Part shown: in pieces, positions 34,526 to 44,360 of the stretch
Layout of the letters: each line of letters opens with the position of its first letter
How positions within the stretch are numbered: position 1 is the stretch's first letter
NCBI RefSeq assembly: GCF_002754315.1
Contig: NZ_PEFE01000001.1
Location: forward strand, 3,699,920-3,763,919
Length of the DNA stretch: 64,000 nucleotides
Direction of reading: 5' to 3'
DNA from: Flavobacterium sp. 11
GTDB taxonomy: Bacteria > Bacteroidota > Bacteroidia > Flavobacteriales > Flavobacteriaceae
Program-made: the position numbers and the translations under genes
The notes under the pieces: model-generated
The model's database searches: none
Seen by the model: the letters and a program-made list of their open reading frames with translations, nothing else
What the model was told of the DNA's origin: nothing

Positions 34526-35863
34526 TTATATGTTATATTCGTCTAATTTTCTATAAAGCGTTGCAATTCCTATTTCTAGTAAACGTGCCGTTTCTGCTTT
34601 ATTCCCTTTGGTGTAATTTATAACTTTCTGGATGTGGAGTTTTTCAATACTTTGCATCGAAAAAGCCGACATCGTCTTATTGGAATTATCTTGCTGATGC
34701 TGAATTTCATAAGGCAAAACATCTTGCGTGAGGCTTAAATCATTCGCTAAGATAACGGCTCGTTCAATGACGTTTTTTAATTCTCGAATATTTCCCGGCC
34801 AATGATATGTTTGCAATTTATGAAGGAATTCTGGATCAATAGATAAGGTTTGCTTGTTCGTTTTAGCTGAAAATTGTTTTACAAAATACTGCGCCAATGG
34901 AGCAATATCCTTTATTCTTTCCCGTAAGGGCGGAATTACAATCTCGAAAATATTAAGTCTAAAATACAAATCAGAACGAAAATGATGCGCTTCACTTTCG
35001 GTTTTCAAATTTCGGTTTGTTGCTGCTATTAGCCTGAAGTTTGATTTTTTGGGAGTCGTATCTCCTATTTGAATGTATTCATTAGTTTCTAAAACCCGTA
35101 ACAATTTAGCTTGCAATTCCAATGGCATTTCGCCAATTTCATCTAGAAATAAAGTTCCTCCATTAGCCTCTTCAATAAATCCTTTTTTATCTTTAACAGC
35201 TCCTGTAAAAGCACCTTGCTTATGACCGAATAATTCACTCTCAAGGATTTCCTTGCTGAAAGTGCTACAGTTTAGTGCTACAAATGATTTTCCGATGCGG
35301 TTACTGTTTTCATGAATTGCTTGCGCAAAAACTTCCTTTCCTGTTCCTGTTTCTCCTGTTAAAAGAACTGTTGAATCTGTTTTAGAAACTTTTTGGGCCA
35401 AATCAATTACTTGCTCCAATCCTTTAGATTTTCCAATAATGGTATCAAATGAGTATTTATCTGAGATTCTTTTTTCGAGTTGTTTGACTTTTTTTTGCAA
35501 TTGCACCTTTTCCAATGCTTTGTACAAAAGCGGAATGATTTTATCATTATCATCCCCTTTTACTATATAATCAAAAGCTCCGTTTTTCATGGCTTGAATC
35601 CCATCGGAAATTTTCCCGAAAGCTGTCAATAAGATAACTTCTGTTAATGGAAAACTTGTTTTCATCTTATGAAGAAATTCAACACCATTGCCATCTGGAA
35701 GTTTGACATCGCAAAGAACGACATCAATATCTTTGCTTTCCATTTTTTTGAAACCCGATTTTAAATCCGATGCTTCAAAAACTTCAAAACCTTCAGATTT
35801 TATAATTCTAGCGAGAAGTCCACGAAGTTTTTCTTCGTCGTCGATGATAAGTATATTTTTCAA
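34526..35863 (-). CDS. NtrC-family sigma-54-dependent response regulator
   Basis: The 445-residue regulator has a receiver domain (about 1-120) with acidic Asp8-Asp9 and phosphoacceptor Asp52, and a sigma-54-interacting AAA+ domain (about 140-375) with Walker A GETGTGKE starting at residue 170, the sigma-54 contact loop GAFTGA, and [14 protein letters not shown] Fis-type helix-turn-helix follows at the end (about 405-445; [20 protein letters not shown]). It activates transcription by RNA polymerase carrying sigma-54. It lies upstream of the kdp genes in the same direction but has its own terminator, so I infer that it drives the kdp promoter in response to the kinase at 24503. Control of kdp by this class rather than by an OmpR-type KdpE is a notable difference from E. 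coli. Confidence 0.92.
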   Translation of the reverse strand: MKNILIIDDEEKLRGLLARIIKSEGFEVFEASDLKSGFKKMESKDIDVVLCDVKLPDGNGVEFLHKMKTSFPLTEVILLTAFGKISDGIQAMKNGAFDYIVKGDDNDKIIPLLYKALEKVQLQKKVKQLEKRISDKYSFDTIIGKSKGLEQVIDLAQKVSKTDSTVLLTGETGTGKEVFAQAIHENSNRIGKSFVALNCSTFSKEILESELFGHKQGAFTGAVKDKKGFIEEANGGTLFLDEIGEMPLELQAKLLRVLETNEYIQIGDTTPKKSNFRLIAATNRNLKTESEAHHFRSDLYFRLNIFEIVIPPLRERIKDIAPLAQYFVKQFSAKTNKQTLSIDPEFLHKLQTYHWPGNIRELKNVIERAVILANDLSLTQDVLPYEIQHQQDNSNKTMSAFSMQSIEKLHIQKVINYTKGNKAETARLLEIGIATLYRKLDEYNI

Positions 35864-35889
35864 AACAGGCTCTAAATAAATTTAATAAA

Positions 35890-35919
35890 CAAAATTACAT
35901 CTTTGCCTCTTTAGAGAGG
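35890..35919 (-). promoter_or_regulatory. Promoter and small palindrome before the response regulator
   Basis: On the - strand TAATTTTG (35897 to 35890) fits the -7 TAnnTTTG box, about 26 bases before the start codon. A palindrome CCTCT-TTAG-AGAGG at 35906-35919 covers the region just upstream, where a -33 box would be expected but is not seen. It may be an operator. Confidence 0.35.
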
Positions 35920-35977
35920 TCATATCTTCTAATAAATTTTTATTAATGCAGTTTTAAATTTTAATGTTTACACTATA

Positions 35978-35998
35978 CAAATCTCGATCTCGCTACCA
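35978..35998 (+). other. Second, shorter tRNA-Met 3' fragment
   Basis: CAAATCTCGATCTCGCTACCA repeats only the last 21 bases of the tRNA found at 24195-24239, ending in CCA. The T stem is broken by the G-to-A change and the rest of the tRNA is absent. Together with the terminator after it this is copy 2 of the 57-bp direct repeat. The remainder of 35864-36201 shows no gene. Confidence 0.65.
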
Positions 35999-36002
35999 AA
36001 GC

Positions 36003-36034
36003 AAAAACCCTAACATCAATATGTTAGGGTTTTT
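36003..36034. terminator. Second copy of the tRNA-associated terminator
   Basis: Same stem and loop as at 24244 (AAAAACCCTAACAT, CAAT, ATGTTAGGGTTTTT), following the short tRNA fragment. It could also end - strand transcripts coming from the DUF3347 gene. Confidence 0.7.
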
Positions 36035-36201
36035 ATGTTTAAAATTTGTAAAATTCTTCAGACCTCAACTCCAGTAGTGACGAAAATAGTTAGGTCAATA
36101 TAATGCCTTTCGAGAATACCATGAGTTGAATGTGATGATAAAATATCTGTAAAGAGCTTTTTTAGATAGTTGACAACCTGAAAAACAAACTACCTTACTT
36201 T

Positions 36202-36723
36202 TTATAAACTTGCTTTCACTTCACCGCAAGTCAACATGTTTTTTGGATAATAGGGATTTTTGATTTCCATACTATCACTTAACCACATCGCGCTTGTCAT
36301 TGGGCATACCTGCAGATGTAATGTGATATCAGCAGCCTTGAATTTGGGTGCCATATTCCAAAATTTCACAGAAAGTAATTCGAAAATTTTACGCTGCTTA
36401 TTGATGTTTTTAGTTGATGAAACTTCTGTTGCAAGTTCTATAATTTCCTTTCTTGTTTTCGTAGCCTCGTTCATTTGTTCAAGGTTTAACTTTTTAAACT
36501 TGAAGTTTTTTAATGAATTCTGTAATGCAGTCGCATTTACAACAACTGCCAGACTATCTGAAATCAGCAAATTATTCTTTAAAGCCAGGTAATTGTTTGT
36601 GATTTCCTTTTTATCTGCTTCGCGTTTTGCTACTAATTCGGGAGTAACTTCTTGCTTTGATGTTAACTGGGCTTGCACCAAACAGCTAAAGCAAATTAAT
36701 GCTATAACTAATATATTTTTCAT
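36202..36723 (-). CDS. Secreted DUF3347-type protein
   Basis: The 173-residue protein has a signal peptide (about 1-18, ending VQAQ) and a helical body. It ends with a segment LQVCPMTSAMWLSDSMEIKNPYYPKNMLTCGEVK, which closely resembles the CPM...W.....IKNPYYG.KML.CG signature of the DUF3347 domain. DUF3347 proteins are often linked to copper handling, with Cys, Met and His as possible ligands; here Cys and Met are present in that segment. Its ATG overlaps the stop of the metalloprotease gene by four bases (ATGA), so the two are probably co-translated. It may help load or protect the metalloprotease, which is speculation. Confidence 0.75.
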   Translation of the reverse strand: MKNILVIALICFSCLVQAQLTSKQEVTPELVAKREADKKEITNNYLALKNNLLISDSLAVVVNATALQNSLKNFKFKKLNLEQMNEATKTRKEIIELATEVSSTKNINKQRKIFELLSVKFWNMAPKFKAADITLHLQVCPMTSAMWLSDSMEIKNPYYPKNMLTCGEVKASL

Positions 36724-39158
36724 ATAGTTGTTTTATTTATTTTTGAAACTATTTTATCTATTTCTATCAAAATCCCTTCCAAATGTTCTTTGTTTAGACC
36801 TGTTGTTACACTCATTAGCTTTGTAACATCAGTTCTTAATCTTAAAAGATGTTGCTTGCTGTATAACGCCACATCACTGCGTTGTGCTGCATTTAAAGCT
36901 TTACCGGGTTCTACTTCTTTAGGTAATAACAGCATGTTTAGCTTATCAATATAGCTACGTTGCAGACCTCGTCTGTAAAAATCCGATTTTTCGTTACCAC
37001 TAAATTTTACCCACACGGTTTGTTGCAAATCGTTTAGAAACTCGGGAACAGTATAAGCTCCTTCAAATTGCATTGCTTTAAGACTGATATTGTAAAGCAT
37101 ACCAGAGCTTAACAACATATTTAGCACTTGATTTTGCTGATCTGATATTTCGTCTGCGGTTTTCAAAGAAATCAGCTGACTAATCTCTTGCGGATACATC
37201 CATAGAGGAGCTGCAAACAATTGTCTGCCTACGTAATCGACAGCCGCTTTAACTTTTGCTTTCGGAATAGGCTGATAAACCAAACCTTTTTCATCAACAG
37301 TTCTTTTGGTTATGTAGTTATTACCAATATATTTCAGCACATGATACAAGTACACCCCATATTGTTTTACAACTGCTTTATGCATATCTGATAAATTATC
37401 ATACCCATCGTTAGGCTGGTAAGTCCATTCAATAAGATTAGGCACTACACGCTTTAGATTTTTAATTCCATAATCACTGGCAAGCACCGCATCATCACCA
37501 AGATCTTCTGTTTGGCTGCGTGGATCTTCTTCTTTTCCTTCGCCCCCAAACCATAATTTAGGATTAGCGGTCAAACTATCAGTCGTTAACTTGCTGAGTA
37601 ATTTCTCTTCTTCAAACTCATCTTTAGCGTTTGGAAAATAGCCATAACCCCACTTAATCGCCCATTTGTCATACATACCAATACGCGGATAAATACCCTC
37701 TGGACTAATATTGTCTTCTGGCTGTGCAACATAGTTAAGACGGGCATAATCCATTATAGAAACGGTATGACCATTTGCTTCCACCCATTTTTTATCCCTG
37801 AGTTTTTCTACCGGAGTGGCATTGCTGGCTCCCATGTTGTGGCGTAAACCAATGGTATGTCCAATTTCATGAGAAGAAACAAAGCGAATTAATTGCCCCA
37901 TTAACTCATCATCTAAGTGCATTTTTCTGGCTCTGGGATCTAAAGGTCCTGCCTGAATCATATACCACTTTTGTACTAATTTCATCACGTTGTGATACCA
38001 TCCCACGTGACTTTCTATGATTTCTCCACTTCTAGGATCGCTCACCCGTGGTCCATAAGCATTAGGCGTTTCTGAAGCATAATATCGTACTACAGAATAC
38101 CGTGCATCTTCCAGACTCATCGTCTTATCATCTTCCGGCCATTCTTTACCAACAATAGCATTTTTAAAACCTGCGGCTTCAAAAGCTTTTTGCCAATCGT
38201 TAATCCCTGCAATTAAGTAAGGTCTCCATTTTTTAGGCGTTGCAGGATCAATGTAGTAGACAATTTGTTTTTTTGGTTCAACCAATTCGCCTCTTTCGTA
38301 TTTTTTAATGTCTTTGTCTTTAGGTTCCAGACGATACCGCTGAACGATATACTTGGCTTGGGCACGCTGCTCATCATCATCAAACAGAACATATTTATTG
38401 GCGAAATAACCCACTCTTTCATCAGCAAAACGTTTGCGCATTGGCGTTTTTGGAAGCAGTACAATTGAGGTATTTAATCGCAGTGTTATGCTACCGCTAC
38501 TCGCCGTAGCATTTGTATACGTTTTTGTAGTTTTGACCTCAATGTTAATAGGATAGACATCTATAGTCTCGATAAACGATTTATCATCTGCAAGAGTCGT
38601 TAGTTTTTTATCCGTTTTCTCTTGGCTCGCCAAAGAGAACATTGGATTATCTTTCTTGAAAGCATCTGTTACATCAATGATACTATTTTTCGTATCAGGA
38701 TTGATTGCTTTTATTGGAAAGGCTGCAACAATTGGATTTTCGTTACTTCCAGCCAATGCTTTTGCTAACATCGAATCTGCATTGCGGACATCTTGCTTGT
38801 ATTGCAATGACCTCAAGAAAACGGTATTGTTAGCTCCTTTCTCAAAGTAAATCGTTTGCTCATTAGCTTTCTCACCACCAAAACGCCCCATGCCTTCAGG
38901 AGTAGAAAGATACCTGGTTACCACCAGCATATATCTATTAAACAAACTGTCCGGAATTTGAAAGAAAAACTTATTATCAACCTTACTAATAGTAAAGAGA
39001 CCTAATTTACTTTTAGCGCTTTCATTGATTACCTTACTGTAGGGCTGTATCCCTTTTGGCTGGGTACTGATACTATCCGCTTTCTTTTCTTGAGTTTGTG
39101 CAAAACCATGCTGCTGTCCTGCAACGAACATGATTATTAATATAAATAATTTCTTCAT
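36720..39158 (-). CDS. Large secreted zinc metalloprotease (DUF4953/DUF5117 type)
   Basis: The 812-residue protein has a signal peptide (about 1-20, ending GFAQ). Its catalytic centre is HEIGHTIGLRHN with His430 and Glu431, an extended zinc-binding motif HExxHxxGxxH as in metzincins. SIMDYARLNYVAQPED follows, whose Met-turn (SIMDY) supports that class. The region before (KWRPYLIAGINDWQKAFEAAGF) and after match the Bacteroidota zinc-dependent metalloprotease family with DUF5117/DUF4953 domains. It is encoded directly after SusD in an ECF-sigma-controlled operon, so I infer that it degrades proteins or peptides outside or in the periplasm to feed the SusCD transporter. Confidence 0.85.
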   Translation of the reverse strand: MKKLFILIIMFVAGQQHGFAQTQEKKADSISTQPKGIQPYSKVINESAKSKLGLFTISKVDNKFFFQIPDSLFNRYMLVVTRYLSTPEGMGRFGGEKANEQTIYFEKGANNTVFLRSLQYKQDVRNADSMLAKALAGSNENPIVAAFPIKAINPDTKNSIIDVTDAFKKDNPMFSLASQEKTDKKLTTLADDKSFIETIDVYPINIEVKTTKTYTNATASSGSITLRLNTSIVLLPKTPMRKRFADERVGYFANKYVLFDDDEQRAQAKYIVQRYRLEPKDKDIKKYERGELVEPKKQIVYYIDPATPKKWRPYLIAGINDWQKAFEAAGFKNAIVGKEWPEDDKTMSLEDARYSVVRYYASETPNAYGPRVSDPRSGEIIESHVGWYHNVMKLVQKWYMIQAGPLDPRARKMHLDDELMGQLIRFVSSHEIGHTIGLRHNMGASNATPVEKLRDKKWVEANGHTVSIMDYARLNYVAQPEDNISPEGIYPRIGMYDKWAIKWGYGYFPNAKDEFEEEKLLSKLTTDSLTANPKLWFGGEGKEEDPRSQTEDLGDDAVLASDYGIKNLKRVVPNLIEWTYQPNDGYDNLSDMHKAVVKQYGVYLYHVLKYIGNNYITKRTVDEKGLVYQPIPKAKVKAAVDYVGRQLFAAPLWMYPQEISQLISLKTADEISDQQNQVLNMLLSSGMLYNISLKAMQFEGAYTVPEFLNDLQQTVWVKFSGNEKSDFYRRGLQRSYIDKLNMLLLPKEVEPGKALNAAQRSDVALYSKQHLLRLRTDVTKLMSVTTGLNKEHLEGILIEIDKIVSKINKTTI

Positions 39159-39163
39159 TCGAA

Positions 39164-40588
39164 TTAAAATGGGAGTTTTTCGTCTGTGTTTAATGTAAGT
39201 TTTGGATTCTTTGATAGAGCAGACAAAGGAAACGGCACAATGTATAATCTGGAGTTGGGCTGTAAAGTATACGTTTTTTGTGGAACGGTCTTGTTAACGA
39301 TTGGAAATACTCTTGTGATAGTCTTTGCGTATTCCGTTTCATTGTTTAACCTTTTAAGGTCAAAAAAACGATGGAAACCCAATAGTAATTCTTTTCTGCG
39401 CTCGTTTATAACAAGCTCCATAGTTGCTGCTCTGGTAGCTGGAACAGCTAAATTTACAGTACCGGATAAAATACGTTTTGCTCTTAATGTATTTAAAACA
39501 GTTACAGCCTCACTAAATTTATCTTCTCTGGCATAACATTCGGCCAACATCAAATAGACCTCCGGCGTTTTCATTCCAACAGTAGGATAAAAAAATCTCG
39601 TATATTGAGTTCCCCAATACGCTGTATTTGAACCTTGATCCAGATTTGTTGTGCTGGTAGAATTAAAAAACAAATTAAAACGTGCATCATTAGTGCCAAA
39701 TAAAGTTCTTAACTCTGGGCTTATGATATAGCTCTGTGCAAAATTCATCTCATTATAACCTGTCATGTACATATAGCTAAGTACTTCTACATTATTTGCT
39801 GCCGGTACAGCAACTGCTGTTGGTCCTCCCTGTGCACTGTAAGCTTTCATATCAAATATTTGATTATTATAGCTTAGTGACTTTTCTGCAGCAGCAGCCG
39901 CACTGGCAATTTCGCGCTTAAACAAATGAACTTTAGCTTTAAACGCATAAGCAAATGCTAATGACGGGTGGTAAACATCAAGTGGTTTTTCCTGAAGATA
40001 CGGCAATGCATCCTCTATATCCTTCTGAATAAATTCGTAAACTTGCGCCACAGTAGATTTTGATGGCTGCGCCTCTAAATCAAATTTATCCATGATACAA
40101 ATACCTCCATCAGTGGTGGCAGTTTGTGGGTCATACCCTTTTGCATAGGTATTTATTAACAAAAAGTGATCGTAGGCTCTATAGATTTTAGCTTCTGCTT
40201 TCGCTAGTTGTTTTATACTTTCATCTCCTTTACTATTATCAACTAATGAAATAATGGTGTTCCACCTGTTAATATAAGTGTAAGCCTGGTTATAAAAGCT
40301 GGAACCTGTAAATAAAGAAACTCTATCTGTGCTTTCATCAAAAGTAAAATTAATAATATCGATGTTTGGCGTTCTTCCTATTACGTTTGCCTCTCGCATC
40401 CATTGATCGTCTGACAAATACTGAAAGTTGTTGATGGGATAACCTCTGTTTGGGAGCGATACCATTTCATGAAATTGTGCAGCTGTTTCAACAACTAAAG
40501 CTCCTTTAGGTGTAACATCAGTGTAATCTTCGCAAGATGCTACAGTTAACATGATCAGCGATAGCAATATAGTATGTATGTGTTTCAT
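39164..40588 (-). CDS. SusD/RagB family nutrient-binding lipoprotein
   Basis: Started at the ATG at 40588 the protein is 474 residues, with a lipoprotein signal ending at Cys19 (LTVASC). The open frame runs back to 40699, but that part overlaps susC and is not needed. The fold is the TPR-like alpha-solenoid of SusD: KAEAKIYRAYDHFLLINTYAKGYDP, SLAFAYAFKAKVHLF, TPEVYLMLAECYAREDKFSEAVTVLNTLRAKR, and the end motif INERRKELLLGFHRFFDLKRLN. SusD lids the SusC channel and captures substrate at the surface. The gene starts four bases after susC stops and ends five bases before the metalloprotease starts. Confidence 0.9.
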   Translation of the reverse strand: MKHIHTILLSLIMLTVASCEDYTDVTPKGALVVETAAQFHEMVSLPNRGYPINNFQYLSDDQWMREANVIGRTPNIDIINFTFDESTDRVSLFTGSSFYNQAYTYINRWNTIISLVDNSKGDESIKQLAKAEAKIYRAYDHFLLINTYAKGYDPQTATTDGGICIMDKFDLEAQPSKSTVAQVYEFIQKDIEDALPYLQEKPLDVYHPSLAFAYAFKAKVHLFKREIASAAAAAEKSLSYNNQIFDMKAYSAQGGPTAVAVPAANNVEVLSYMYMTGYNEMNFAQSYIISPELRTLFGTNDARFNLFFNSTSTTNLDQGSNTAYWGTQYTRFFYPTVGMKTPEVYLMLAECYAREDKFSEAVTVLNTLRAKRILSGTVNLAVPATRAATMELVINERRKELLLGFHRFFDLKRLNNETEYAKTITRVFPIVNKTVPQKTYTLQPNSRLYIVPFPLSALSKNPKLTLNTDEKLPF

Positions 40589-40592
40589 TTTT

Positions 40593-43500
40593 TTAAATTG
40601 TAAGATTAAAACCAAATAAGTACGTTTTAGGCGATGGTAAATTACGTGTACCAGCATTAACAGAATAGACTTCTGGATCAATACGATTTCCAGCAGCACT
40701 CCAGTACCAAAGATTATTTACTTGAAAAGTAAATTTAGCCGATGACATTTTAATTTTATTTGCAAAAGATTTTGGCAAATTATAGCCTAATGAAATGTTT
40801 CTAAGCTTGATGTAATCCCCATCTACAACATTTACATCTGAATTTCGCCATTGACTGCTGATAGTTCCAGCATAATTTCTAACACTTTCATCAAAATCTA
40901 CATACAAACGAGTATTGCCATTTTGTTGCAAATCAGTATAACGATCTGAAATACCTGAAAGATTTACTGCATCAGAACTCATATCAAGAACCTCTTTTCG
41001 CATTACATTTCCACCTGAGAAAACAAACAACATATTCAAATCGAATTGTCTGTACGAAAATCGCTGTGATAATGAACCGGTATAAGTTGGTGTTAAACTC
41101 CCCATGTTTACTAAAGCATCCGGATTATTAACTGTTTTTATAGTATTTGATATTGGATTACCATTTGCATCAAAAGTGATTGACGGACTTCCATTTTCAT
41201 CTAAAATATAAGGATACCCATTAATCGTTCCTCCATATTTGTAAGCATACAAACTATTGTATATCTCATTTTCTAAAAAGTAATCTGATGGCGAACTAAC
41301 ATACACCGAAGCATTCGATTGCGCTCTGGTAATTTTTTTAACGGTCGTTTTATTAAAGCCCAAAACTACATTAGAACTAATATGGAAATTACCATTATTG
41401 TACCATTCAGAACCAATACTAAATTCGATTCCTTTGTTCAATAAAGCTCCGGCATTAATTCTTCTGGTCAATGCACCAACAGTAGGATCTAAATCGGTTG
41501 TAGCTAATAAATCAGAACTGTATTTACGATAAACATCAACACTACCTCTTAACTTACTTTGAAACAGGCTGTAATCTATACCTAAATTGGTACTTTGTGT
41601 TTTTTCCCATCTCAATAAAGGATTTGGTTGAGCCGTGATATTGATGTATTGTAAAGATTGATATAAGTTATCGTTTCTTCTTGTAGCGGTTACGTATGGA
41701 GTGGTAGTTTGATCAATATTTCCGTTCACACCATAAGTTGCTCTAAGTTTAAGCGAGCTTACCCATTGTATTTTTTTCATGAAATCTTCGTTGCTGGCAT
41801 TCCATCCTAAACCTGCAGACCACAAAGGGCGGTTTTTATACTTTGGATCTACTCCAAACAAATCTGCTCTATCAACCCTGTAACTTCCTGTTACGTTATA
41901 TTTAGATAAAAAGGTGTACCCTAAAGTACTAAAAACCGAAAAATAACGATGTAAAATTTCCTGTTGAGTTCTTGACAAGGCTGCTAAAGTTCGGTTATTT
42001 CCATATATATAACTTGCAACTCCTGTTTGACTAAGAGCAAGATTATTGATTACCGCAGAGGTAAGTGTAACGGGGTCATAACCGTATCTTAACTGTTCAA
42101 TAGTTCTAGGAACAAAAGTTTCTCGCATTTCAAAACCAGCTATAGCGCTAACTGAATGTTTACCTTCACCAAAATCTTGGCTATAATCTAATTGGTTTCT
42201 AAAAGAATAGTTACTGGCCTGACTGCTAAATTGTTTGTATCGCCCTCCTGTAGAGAAGCCATCTACATAGGTATAAGCATTAGTAGTGGGATTATATCCC
42301 GTTAAAGAATTAATGGCATAACGCATTTTATAAGAATTGATGTCATTATATTGCTCATTATCGTTTCTTCTTGTTTCGTATTGAAATTGTGTGTTAAAAC
42401 TTAAACCTTTCCATATCTTGGCACGCAAGTTTGCAAAAGCTCTTAAACTTAAAGATTTTTCATGTGTAATACCTTCCTGAAGCGCATTTAAAACATTAAA
42501 AGTTACTGGCTTAAAACCACTAAGACTTGCTATTTTTGAAGCTACTAATGGATTAATTACACCGCCTGACGTAAAACCATCGCTAATACCTACAAATGGA
42601 GATATTACAAGATCTCCATTGTCATCGGTAATGCGCTCGTATCTTTTTTGGATATCGTAATTACCAAAACTAGAATCCGTAACATCATCATTACTATATG
42701 TTCCATTTAATCCAATGGTAGCATTTAACCAGTTGTATACTTGAAAACTGCTTTTTGCATACAGATTAAATGCTCTGCTATCATTGTTTTTAATACGATT
42801 TTTTGACTCGTCATAATTAAATGACACATAGGTATTTTGCTTACTGGTACTACCTGAAAACGCAATATTGTAACGTTGCCTTAATTCATTTTGCCATACA
42901 TTATCCCTATAATCTTTATTATAGTCGTTCTTTCTCCATTGGGTAATCGTGTTGTTGTAATCTAAATTGTTAATTTTTCCTTCTTCAAAATCTCTGTTGA
43001 GCTGGTAAAGAGGGCTATAATATTTCATACTGCTATTTCCAACATCTCCATAACTGCTGAACATAGTAGCCGTGTTGGCAAATCTCGCTCGTTCTCTATT
43101 ATATACAGCCTGTTCAAAATCAATTAAGTCACTTGTAGAGGCATAATTCATATCCTTTAAATTGGGTTTTGTAGCCATAAAGAAATCAGAATTGATACTC
43201 ACTTTTAAGCTACCATTTCCTTTTTTAGTAGTTAAAACAATAATACCGTTTGCTGCTCTTGAACCATAAATAGAAGCTGCTGCTGCATCTTTAAGGACAT
43301 TTACACTTTCAATATCATAAGGGTTAATCTCTTCCAGAGTCAATTCAGTTGGCAAACCATCAATTACCAATAGCGGAGTGTAGCCAACTCCTAAAGAAGA
43401 AAAAGTACCTATACCTCGTAATATGGGTTTATCTGCTGCAGATCCAGAAGGATTTTTTTGAAACATCAAACCAGCCACACGACCTTCCAGTGCAGTTAAT

Positions 43501-44228
43501 AAATTAGCATTGATATTTTCGTTTAAGGTTTTTTCATCAATTTTAGAAATTGCACCAGTGGAGTGGCTTCTGGCAAGAGTCTGAAAACCAGTCACAACAA
43601 CTTCTTTCATTATAGACACTTTCTCTTCAACTACAAGCGTCAATTCAGTGCGTCCATTAACAGAAAAAGATTTTTTCTCAATAGTTAATCCTGAGCTTTC
43701 AATTGTTGCATTTTCAGGTACATTATTTAAAACAAAACTACCGTCAGAATCTGTTATTGCTCCAATTTCAGCTCCCACAACCCGAACATTTACTCCGGGA
43801 AAAGGTACATTTTTAGCATTAATGACACGACCGCGAACATCGATAGAACCCGTTCCTTTATCCTCTTTTATAATAGCACTTATCACAATGGTTTGATTGG
43901 TGATGGAGTACTTTAATGGCTGAGCATCAAAGATTGAATTCAAAACACTTCTTAACGGAGTATTTTTTACAGAAATAGTGACAGGCTTAGCACTTTTTAG
44001 AAGCTTTTGGCTGTAAAAAACTTCATAGTTAGCCTGTTTAGCAATGTTTTTCAGCACAGTCTCAAGAGGTGCATCTTTTACATTTATCGAAATATTTTGT
44101 GCTTCAGAAGTATAACTACATAGTAGAAATAGTGTACTGAATACCCATAAATAAGTTGATAAATTTAGCCTAGGAATTCTCTTCCCTGGTCTTTGGGGAT
44201 TTTTTTTTGGTTGTAAATTAAATTTCAT
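40593..44228 (-). CDS. SusC/RagA TonB-linked outer-membrane transporter with STN signalling domain
   Basis: I take the ATG at 44228 (MKFNLQPKKN; 1211 residues) because it precedes a long signal peptide ending SEAQ; the frame could open at 44279. In order: an STN secretin-type domain (about 45-115, NISINVKDAPLETVLKNIAKQ), which in FecA-like receptors passes signals to FecR; a carboxypeptidase-like domain (about 125-205); a plug with MKEVVVTGFQ and SVNVLKDAAAASIYGSRAANG; and a barrel to the aromatic end. It imports oligomeric substrate with SusD. Its STN domain, with the FecR and sigma factor upstream, gives a complete surface-signalling chain. Confidence 0.92.
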   Translation of the reverse strand: MKFNLQPKKNPQRPGKRIPRLNLSTYLWVFSTLFLLCSYTSEAQNISINVKDAPLETVLKNIAKQANYEVFYSQKLLKSAKPVTISVKNTPLRSVLNSIFDAQPLKYSITNQTIVISAIIKEDKGTGSIDVRGRVINAKNVPFPGVNVRVVGAEIGAITDSDGSFVLNNVPENATIESSGLTIEKKSFSVNGRTELTLVVEEKVSIMKEVVVTGFQTLARSHSTGAISKIDEKTLNENINANLLTALEGRVAGLMFQKNPSGSAADKPILRGIGTFSSLGVGYTPLLVIDGLPTELTLEEINPYDIESVNVLKDAAAASIYGSRAANGIIVLTTKKGNGSLKVSINSDFFMATKPNLKDMNYASTSDLIDFEQAVYNRERARFANTATMFSSYGDVGNSSMKYYSPLYQLNRDFEEGKINNLDYNNTITQWRKNDYNKDYRDNVWQNELRQRYNIAFSGSTSKQNTYVSFNYDESKNRIKNNDSRAFNLYAKSSFQVYNWLNATIGLNGTYSNDDVTDSSFGNYDIQKRYERITDDNGDLVISPFVGISDGFTSGGVINPLVASKIASLSGFKPVTFNVLNALQEGITHEKSLSLRAFANLRAKIWKGLSFNTQFQYETRRNDNEQYNDINSYKMRYAINSLTGYNPTTNAYTYVDGFSTGGRYKQFSSQASNYSFRNQLDYSQDFGEGKHSVSAIAGFEMRETFVPRTIEQLRYGYDPVTLTSAVINNLALSQTGVASYIYGNNRTLAALSRTQQEILHRYFSVFSTLGYTFLSKYNVTGSYRVDRADLFGVDPKYKNRPLWSAGLGWNASNEDFMKKIQWVSSLKLRATYGVNGNIDQTTTPYVTATRRNDNLYQSLQYINITAQPNPLLRWEKTQSTNLGIDYSLFQSKLRGSVDVYRKYSSDLLATTDLDPTVGALTRRINAGALLNKGIEFSIGSEWYNNGNFHISSNVVLGFNKTTVKKITRAQSNASVYVSSPSDYFLENEIYNSLYAYKYGGTINGYPYILDENGSPSITFDANGNPISNTIKTVNNPDALVNMGSLTPTYTGSLSQRFSYRQFDLNMLFVFSGGNVMRKEVLDMSSDAVNLSGISDRYTDLQQNGNTRLYVDFDESVRNYAGTISSQWRNSDVNVVDGDYIKLRNISLGYNLPKSFANKIKMSSAKFTFQVNNLWYWSAAGNRIDPEVYSVNAGTRNLPSPKTYLFGFNLTI

Positions 44229-44293
44229 ACATTTACATTTGGTTAGGGTTAAACAACGAGAACAATTTATATTGGTCATTAACCTTTATCACA

Positions 44294-44326
44294 ACCAGAA
44301 GCATCGTAACTGCTTCTGGTTTTTTG
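44294..44326. other. Strong hairpin between fecR and susC
   Basis: ACCAGAAGCA and TGCTTCTGGT pair over ten bases with a seven-base loop. The T run lies on the + strand side, so it is not a good terminator for the - strand fecR gene before it; it could serve as a processing or attenuation hairpin before susC or stabilise the susC message 5' end. Confidence 0.45.
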
Positions 44327-44360
44327 GTTAATAGCCTTAATAATCGGGTAAACTTAACAT

